Assembly: GCA_030847615.1 (NCBI GenBank)
Contig: JAUMIR010000001.1
Coordinates: forward strand, 444,842,687 to 444,906,686
DNA: 64,000 nt
Direction: 5' to 3'
Source of the DNA: Gambelia wislizenii
Taxonomy: Eukaryota; Chordata; Lepidosauria; Squamata; Crotaphytidae
This document shows, one piece after another, positions 47,112 to 56,100 of the stretch (positions are counted from its first letter, which is position 1; the number at the start of each line of letters is the position of its first letter). A model generated the notes under the pieces. That model had not been told where the DNA came from and searched no databases. It saw nothing but the letters and a program-made list of their open reading frames with translations. A program made the position numbers and the translations under genes.

Positions 47112-50100
47112 CTGGAGAAGGAAATCCAGATAGCATGTTAGGGCATTGCACAGACATTTTGAAAGATTGTATATGCCTGTCTCCAGGCCACACACAAGCA
47201 GGTCTTCAGGATGCACTGGCTCACTGCATGTCTGCTCTGCTTGGAAACTATGCATTACCTAAGGCCAGCCACCCAGCCTGATTTCTTCCAGACATTATTT
47301 CAACTCCCATCAACTCTAGTCAACATAATTGATGGTCAGAGAAAACAGGAATTATTGTATAAAACAGTGTTTCTTAACCTGTGGTCTGTGGACCCCCTGG
47401 GGGCAGCGATGTCCCCACAGGACAGGAGCCAAGGCAAAGGCTGGTTGGCTGGCTGGTTTGGCCTGGGCATTGCTGTTACATCTGCTCCAGCAACAAACTT
47501 GCAGGAAGAAGCAGGAAAAAAGTCTTCCTTACCCGTCCAGTGCATCTGAGGGAAGGTTTAATGGATGGCGTAATTGTATCATCATCTTTTTCGTCGTCGT
47601 CATCATCATCATGGTTTTAAATCTTGAGTTAAGTCTTGCTGGGCCATGGCAACAAAAGATATTTAAAGGGGGTCCCTGGTAAAGAAAAAGTTAAGAGCCA
47701 CTGGTATAAAACATCTGGAGGACACTAAGGGGAGAAGGCTTGGAGAATGCCGGTTTTGTCATAAGCCCCCTTAACTGGCAGATGAGATCTCTCTCTACAT
47801 TTTATTTATCTGAAAAGGTTAAAAACTAAGATGTCTTAAATCAGGTCTTTTGTGGTTATGAACCTACAACTCTTGAACTCCTCTTCAAAAGAGGCAAGTT
47901 GAAAAAGCTTTTTAAGAGAAGGGTCACAGTCTTCTTCTTTCTAGAACAGTGGCTCTTAACATTTTCTTTACCAGGGACCCCCTTTAAATATCTTCTGTTG
48001 ACATGGGCCCCTGAGACTTAACTCAAGATTTAAAACCCGAACAACAACGCTGCAATTACAACATCCATTAAACCTTCCCTCAGAGGCACGGGGGGGGGGA
48101 GACTTTTCTCTTGCTTCTTCCTATAAATTTTTGTCTGGAGCCAACTGAATGGCAATGTGCAGGCCAAGCCAGCCAGCCAGCCAGCCAGCCAGCATCTTGG
48201 CTCCTGTCATGTGTCCACTCCACTGCAGGGAGGAGGTGCTCTGAGCAGCCTGCAAGCCTTCATAGACCCCCTTGTGAGGACATCGTGGTCCCCATGTGGG
48301 TCCCTAACCACAAGTTAAGAATCACTGTTCTAAAAAATTTTTGATCTTGCCAAGCTCCTATTTTTAATTGATGTCATTTTAGCCTAGTTTTGTTTGTTTG
48401 TTTTGTGTTTCATTTTTATAATTAGTTTATATATTTTGCATCAAATTTATTTTTTTAACTTCTTCATTCTCTTGGCAGGAAAAAAAAGGTGCATTTTTTA
48501 AAAAAACTCAATTCTCTGACAAAGCCATAAGGTATGGAAATTACATATATAAACCTAGCACTGGCAAATGATAAACAGGAGTCCCACATCATATACAATA
48601 TTCATTCATCATCCCTCCCTCCCATCTATCCCCCCCCCCCCACAACACACTTACCGGTCATCAGAATTCACAACTGTATCCAAGGAAAATTTATACTGGA
48701 AACCAGAACAGCCACCTCCTTCCACCTGCAATCTGAGAAACTCAGACCCTTTTGCAATCTCCAGTAGCCTCTATTAAAACATAAAGAGACAGGATGAGCA
48801 AGATTCATGCAAGTATTTAGCAACCACATCATGTCCAAACTAGAATGAGTGCTCAAAGGATGGTGAGTACCAAAGACACAGTAAGACAAAGCACATAATA
48901 TACACCCTGGCAGTACATTATTTCACAGCTGCTACAAAATAACTCCTTGTATACCTTACCTAAGACTGAAAGTGTTACTATTGCAACAAACCTCAGGACC
49001 AATTCACATAACTGGTGTTTTTGTTTGTTTGTTTTTTACCCTAACTGAAAATACGCCCTATTTTTTTCTTCCTTCTCCAGCATGGATCAAGTACTGTACA
49101 GTTGTCCCTCCACATTCGCAGGGGTTAGGGCTATAAGACCCCTGTGACTGTGAAAAAACCGCGAATAAAAAACAGGTCACGGCACTGCCCTCCCGCAACC
49201 CACCAGCCATCCCAGAAGCAGCGAGGGGGCTTGTTAAGCCCCGTCGCTGCTTATCTCCTCCCCCCGCCATCCCAGAAGCAGCGAGGGGGCTTGTAAAGCC
49301 TTGTTGCCACTTTTGGGAGGGGGGACCCCAAAAATCGCTAATAATCAAAACTGCGAATGTTAAAGCCGTGAATGTGATGGGGCAACTGTACTGCATTACA
49401 AACCTAAAAACTAGGTTGATGTGCCATCATATGACACTGGTGGCTCACTGGGCATTATCATATCAAAGCATGGTTTTCTCATGACAGAGATTTCTAGTCA
49501 AATAATTTGTACTCTTTGGACTAGGGCAGTCATATGCTTATCATACATGCGTCTTTATAGATTCATACCCAGTGCTGCATAGTCACACTGAACAGCAGAC
49601 CATGCTACAACTCAGGAGCATTGAGACATTACATATGGCACATAGGTTTGATGACTTCCAAAGAACTTTACCTTCACACAGCTCTCACTGAGGTAGATCT
49701 GTCCTTCATTGGAATCACTCTGGGTACTGGCAGAGGATGTTACCCACTGCACTCTTATCCTTGGCACACAGGTACTCTTCTGTGGGGCATGGAATGGAGT
49801 TTTCATCAGATGCCAAAGATTAAAGGAACAGCTATATGGTAAATATAAGGAACAGAATGTCTTAAGTTGTTGGATGAAATGTTCATCAGATTAGAAATAC
49901 GAGGAATGAAGGTAGCATAAATGCCCTAAAAGGAGAAGGCAATGCCAGACAGACTGAATGGCTTACAATCTTAGGGAAAATACCTCCTTCAGGCTCCAAT
50001 TCTGAATAGTTCAGTGCAGTTTAGTACTTCTGCATGTGGGCCTAGTTAGTTCTGCACTCAGTAGTCCTGCATATGCTAGGCTGAGCTGTATACCACCATC

Positions 50101-53100
50101 CTCGACTTACTGTACAGCCCCTCCCACCCACCCCCTGGCCTGACCATTCCTTGCCTCATGTGAAGCGTACAGAATTGGAGAAGTAGAAAACAATGATCTC
50201 AGTGGTGAGATCTGCTGGGGTCCTCTGGAGGTCTCAGCACTGCGGTAATCATTTTGCCGACTATGGTTATGGTTATGACTATAACCTATATACGTATATG
50301 ACTATATACGACTATGGTACATAACCAGATGCTTCTCTGATCCTACCCACTCCCCACTTGGCACAGAATGACTGTTCAGAGGTGAGGGGCTTCAGAGGTT
50401 GTATGGTAAGTCCAGGGGGGTGCTTTGGGTTCTTCAGAGGGAGGGAGGGAAGGAATACTAGCTTCTGCAGTGTCCCAAAGAATACATATGCAGGCATAAA
50501 AGAAACTTACAGATGTGCATACCACTAACAGGATGCCTGCTACAGATAGCAAACTGAGAGTTGAATTTCTGGAAACATGAGCTAGACAAATCCTTTTTGG
50601 TACATAAAGGCAATAAACACAGCCTCAGGAAACCCATAGTCGCACCCTTAATCCTATCCACTCTGTCTTTATGACACAATGTTGACTCAAGCATAATTTG
50701 AACACTTACTATTGGGTCTAAGACCAAGGACTGAGCATATGTCATGGAAGGCAGTACTTCCTCTACCTGCTCAAGGCTAATCCTTAAAAGAAAGATGTGT
50801 TATTGGGCATTACTTCTTTAACAGAAAAGTTGGTACCAGTGGCATAAATAACATGGAAAGAATAGGAATAGGTTCCCACACCATGAAGAGACATGTTTTA
50901 ACAATTTTTTTATTCAAAACTTAACAATATGTACATGTGAAGTGAAACAATCAAATCAGGCAAGCCTTGGAGAAGCAAACAATTTTGAACCTTCTAGTGA
51001 CCACCTGAAGGTTTCTTCCAAAATGCAGAGATGACTTTTTCTTTCACTAGCCTCCCCTATTCTTATGATTTCCATCTGATGATCAAACTTGCAGATCTAC
51101 ATTTTTTTAACATGCTGGAAGGGACTGGTGAGGCAGGCTTATCTGCTCTTTGCTTTTCTCTCTGTTTGCTGTTCATGCATGCTGAGTAAGGGAATCTGGA
51201 GGCAGTTGCTAGTTGCTTTGCCTGTTGTAGGCAGGCACACACAGCTACAGTAGGATCAGCTAGAGTAGAATCTCTAGAATTATTCCCCAGTTCAAGCTAT
51301 TACACTGCTTAGTGCAGACATGCTGCTGCAGCTGGGAAGCAAAAGCCTGTGCTTCGCCAGCCTTTTTTCACCATTCTCCCAATGCCAATGCTGCTTAAAA
51401 AACAAATTCTGTCTAGACAGTGAACTAGGAGAAAAAAGAGGGGTTGGACAGCCTTAAAGAGATTGGGTAAAAAGCAGCTTCTTGATTTGCTAACTGAGGT
51501 ATGTCTGTATTCGTATGTGTACTTTGACATTTAAATAAACTCTACAGAAGACATAACTGCCTCTAAAAAGATTTACTAAGACTGCATTTATGACCTTCTG
51601 AGCAGGAGGGAGCAAACTGCTGCCTATAATAACTATGCCACAATCTTAATGCCTTTATTAAAACATAGAAGCAGAAATCCATCCACATTATAGAGGGGAA
51701 GCTGTAAGCCATTTAACTTAAAATTAGCACTGGTTATTTTTGTCTGCTCCTCTGCACTGGCCTAAGGTACATCACAAACCAAACCATCTCTGTAGCTATT
51801 TTTCTTACTGTACTGTTGTCATTACCCATACACATGAACCTTGCCTGAACCCTGCTAAACTCCTATAGACTCAATAGAATCTTCTGACTGGAATATCCAT
51901 AAGCTAATTACGTCATATAAACAGAGCACTTTGTTTTGCCTTTCAATTTTTTTTACATATTCCCTTTGTTCTTTCCTGGACCATTAAGTGTTTTGTACAG
52001 AACTCCTGAACTCAATATATAGATTTCCTGTGTGATTATTTCAGTCAGTAACTAAAGACTTACATTATTTCCAGAACTCTAGATGGTAAGTACTTTATTG
52101 ATATACTAATAAGACTGCCATTGTGACACTGAAGGCTTTCACCGCCAGCATCCATAGATTTTCCTTGGGTTTTTTTCTGGCTGTGGGGCCATGTTTTGGA
52201 AGTTTACTTCTGACATTTCGCCTGCATCTGTGGCTGGCATCTTCAGAGAATTGTTGGGTAGGAGTTTATATATTGTGAACCCATGTTAGGGAGTATATGT
52301 ACATTTATGTGTTTGAATAGTAAGTTTCTGGGTATAGAAATGCAAGGAGGATTAGTGTCTGTTTAGCTGATGGTCCATTATCTGCTGGAAATCTGCCTGT
52401 TCCTGGGTGGAATTCCTTAGTAAGTGTTGAGTTTTACCACACATCAAAGGAGTCACAGAGAGAATAGGGAAACTGATGAGGAAACACAACCTCCAAACAA
52501 TCTACAGACCAACCAAGAAAATCCAAGAAATGCTACGCTCAGTGAAGGACAGAAGAGACCCTCTCACAGCTGCAGGAGTTTACTGCATACCATGCAGCTG
52601 TGGACAAGTTTACATAGGGACCACTAAACGCAGTGTGCAAACAGGAATCAAGAAACATGAGAGACACTGCAGACTGGGCCAGCCAGAAAAATCAGCAGTA
52701 GCAGAGCCTGTTATAAACCAGCCTGGACACAAAATGTTATTTAAAAACACAGACATTCTGGACCAGGCCAACAACTACCATGTCAGAATGCACAGAGAAG
52801 TGATTGAAATCCACAAACACCTGGACAACTTCAACAGGAAAGAAGAAACCCTAAAAGTAAACAAAATCTGGCTCCCAGTTTTGAAAAACAATAGAATAAA
52901 AACTCAACACTTACAAAGGAATTCCATCCAGGGACAGGTGGATCTCCAGCAGATAATGGGCCATCAACCAACCATTAGTCAAACAGACACTAATCCATGT
53001 GAAGTCGCAGGCTTTCATGGCCAGCATCCATAGATTTTCCTTGGTTTTTTTTCCGGGCTGTGAGGCTGTGTTTTGGAAGAGTTTCTTTCTGAAATTTTGC

Positions 53101-56100
53101 CTGCATCTGTGGCTGGCATCTTCAGAGAATGGTTGGGTAGGCGTGTGTGTGGGATTTATATATTGTGAACCCCTGTTGGGGAGGATATGAACATTTGTGT
53201 ATTTGAATGGTTAGTTTCTGGGTTTAGAAATGTAAGGAGGATTAGTGTCTGTTTGGCTAACGGTTGGTTGATAGCCCATTAACTGCTTGAAATCCCCGTG
53301 TCCCTGGGAGGAATTCCTTTGTAAGTGTTGAGTTTTGACTCTATTGTTTTTCAAAACTAGAAGCCAATTAGCCAAACAGACACTAATCCTCCTTGCATTT
53401 CTACACCCAGAAACTAACCATTCAAATACACAAATTTACATATCCTCCCCAACAGGGGTTCACAATATATAAATCCCAAACACACTCGTACCCAATCATT
53501 CTCTGAAGATGCCACCCACAGATGCAGGCGAAACGTCAGAAAGAAACTCTTCCAGAAGACAGTCTCACAGCCCGGGAAAAAAACAAGGAAAATCTATAGA
53601 CACTAATCCTCCTTGCATTTCTATACCTAGAAACTAACCATTCAAACACACAAATTTACATATGCTCCCCAACAGGGGTTCACAATATATAAACTCCACA
53701 CACACTCCAACCCTACCATTCTCTGAAGATGCCAGCCACAGATGCAGGCAAAACGTCAGAAGTAAACTCTTCCAGAACACAGCCCCACAGCCTGCAAAAA
53801 AACCAAGGAAAATCTAAGACTGCCATTGTTTTCATCTTTACTTTTCATTTAAAAACATTCACTTGCATGGAAACAAATTGAGGATGTAATTCTAAATACA
53901 CAGCGTCTAAAGTGAGACCCACTGAATGCACTGCAACATAGGAGTAATTCACAAGAGCTCAAGACCTTTAACAACAACAGAAAACACAACATTTGTTAGG
54001 TGCGTCTCCTTTACTAGTTACTGTATCTGTCCTTTACTAGTTATTGTATCTGCAATAGTGCAGTTCTTTGTAGGTGAATACCTTCTTCTACTTTTAGGCA
54101 CTTTTGTGAGAAAACCCATAAAGAAGACAGGCCTAACTTTTTGAGGGGAGGGGGTCAATAAACCTCTAAAAACCTTCAGCAACAAAGCATATCTGTGATG
54201 GAATAAAGTAAACTGGAAACATAGCCACTGCTGGCCAGTGATGATACTAGCTGGTACTTAGGCTTGCAGCAATAGACTGGAATTGTTTTTAAGGTAGCAG
54301 GGGCTCGGCACTGGCAAGTAGGTACTTGCAGGTATGTTTCTTCTTGTTGTTGCTTTTTACAAAACAACTAAAACACAGAACATATTGCATGAAAATAACA
54401 ATCATCACTAACTGAAGCAGGAAACAATCTGAATACCTTGACAGCAATAGCCAAATTAAAATGAAAGATTACAAAACTGAATAAATAGAAATAATTACTA
54501 AATGTTTTAAATTGTACCCAACAAGTTGCTTTAATGGTCTGTTGACAGCAATAAAGTGATAATATGAAATAAAGCAAACAGGGGAAAGACTTTATTAAGT
54601 GAATACAAATGTGCTCTATACAGTTGCCCCTCCACATTCACGACTTTCACATTTGCGGTTTTGATTATTCACAGAAAGCCGTCTCCCCCCCCCCCGCACC
54701 ACTCTCCACCCCTTCCCTTCCCAAGTCAGCGAAGGCGGGATGGAAAGTTGCTGGCGTGCTCGCTCTCCACCCCACTCCCTTCCCAAGGCAGCGAGGGGCT
54801 TCTCAAGAAGCCCTGGGAAGGTGGAGAGGAAAGCCCCTAGTACACTCGCTCTCCACCCCACTCCCTTTCCAAGGCAGCGAGGGGCTTCTCATGAAGCCCG
54901 TTGCTGCCCTGGGAAGGCGGGGAGGAAAGCCCCGCGCACGCGCACGCGCTCTCCACCCCACTACCTTCCCAAGGCAGAGAGGGGCTTCTCACAAAGCCCA
55001 TCGCTGCCTTGGGAAGGGACTGGGGTGGAAAGCCGCTTACCCCCAGGCTCATTTCTTATTTGCGTTTTTCTCACGTTCGCGGGAGTTGTCTGCCCTAACC
55101 CCCGCGAATGTGAAGGGATGACTATACTGTCTCATGTAGCATCTGTCCCTTCACTACACTACCTTAAAAGCAAAAGTTGCAGAGAAATGTTATAAGACAC
55201 AGGGTTGCACACATAACTCAAAAGAAAATGTGAAAACATGTATATCTACCAAGCTTGAGGTGGAAGGAAGGCAAATTACTTCTCCCAACCATTATTGTTC
55301 AATCATCCTTAAATATGAAGACTCTTTATGAGCACAATGTGTACTGAGAAGTCACATGTGTTCAGCATAGCTTATTCCCAAGTAAGTCTACACAGAATAA
55401 ATGGTATGCAGCTGACTCAATAGTAATTTTAATATTTGTGTGAGTGCTTGATCATTTAGTACACTCCTGATTGATAATTGCTTGAGGGGGTTGAGTTCAA
55501 TTACACAGGAGTCTTGAATATTTCAGGGGTGCACAGACTAGTTTGGAGGATTTGAGCTTCTCCTACCTCCCCTGTTCCAGGGTCCATGGCCTGGACTACA
55601 ATATATTGGGCAGGGTTCCCTAAATTTAACAACAGACATTATAGCCACTTTTCTGTCTGTTGTGATACAAAAATGAACTTTGCAGAATTTGCCATCCACA
55701 TTTTCTCTCCCTCCACCCCCCACCCACTCCACTGCTCCAGTGAGTGGTGGTCTAAAATTCCATATCTCTCACCATTTTCACACCTCTAGCACCAAAAGCA
55801 ATGATATGAACATCACACTACTTGGAAGAATATGAAGCACTTCAGCTATTTACTATTTGATCCCCACACATACAAATTCAGACACGCTGACTCTTAACAG
55901 TGCTTTTAAGAAGAACCATCTGAGGGTCAAAAAGGTGCCAACACTTTATCACACATTTAGGAAGCACATTCAGGGGTAGCTGTGTTGGCCATACAGCAAA
56001 ACAAAAACCAGAACCCACAAAAAAGTGATACTTTTATTGGCCAACCAAAATACAAAACACATGACACAAGCTTTCGAAGTTCTACTGGCCTGTTGAAAAA

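Larger units (their letters stand above)
52125..53814. mobile_element. Composite Penelope-like retroelement in ISCA2 intron 1
   Basis: One perfect 15-bp target duplication, TAAGACTGCCATTGT (52110-52124 and 53815-53829), encloses five PLE segments. They are an antisense end (52125 to about 52436), sense coding with GIY-YIG (about 52437-52995), an antisense end (about 52996-53366), a sense end (about 53367-53597) and a sense end (about 53598-53814). The antisense ends reach back into the coding region (the words for NRIKTQHLQ). The sense ends start near 'gccaaacagacactaatcct'. All four ends carry a hammerhead-like motif. PLEs are known for flanking repeats in odd arrangements and for minimal hammerhead ribozymes. 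The single outer duplication suggests that the whole array arrived together. Confidence 0.9.

Noticed and set aside
49754..49780. Upstream CCCACAG (about 49778) as the exon 2 acceptor of ISCA2
   Set aside because: With the phase-2 exon 1 it would give an in-frame stop; the AG at 49754-49755 keeps the frame.
53341..53829. A simple tandem satellite at the right of the PLE
   Set aside because: The repeated units are complete PLE ends with ribozyme motifs and lie inside the single target duplication, so they belong to the composite element.
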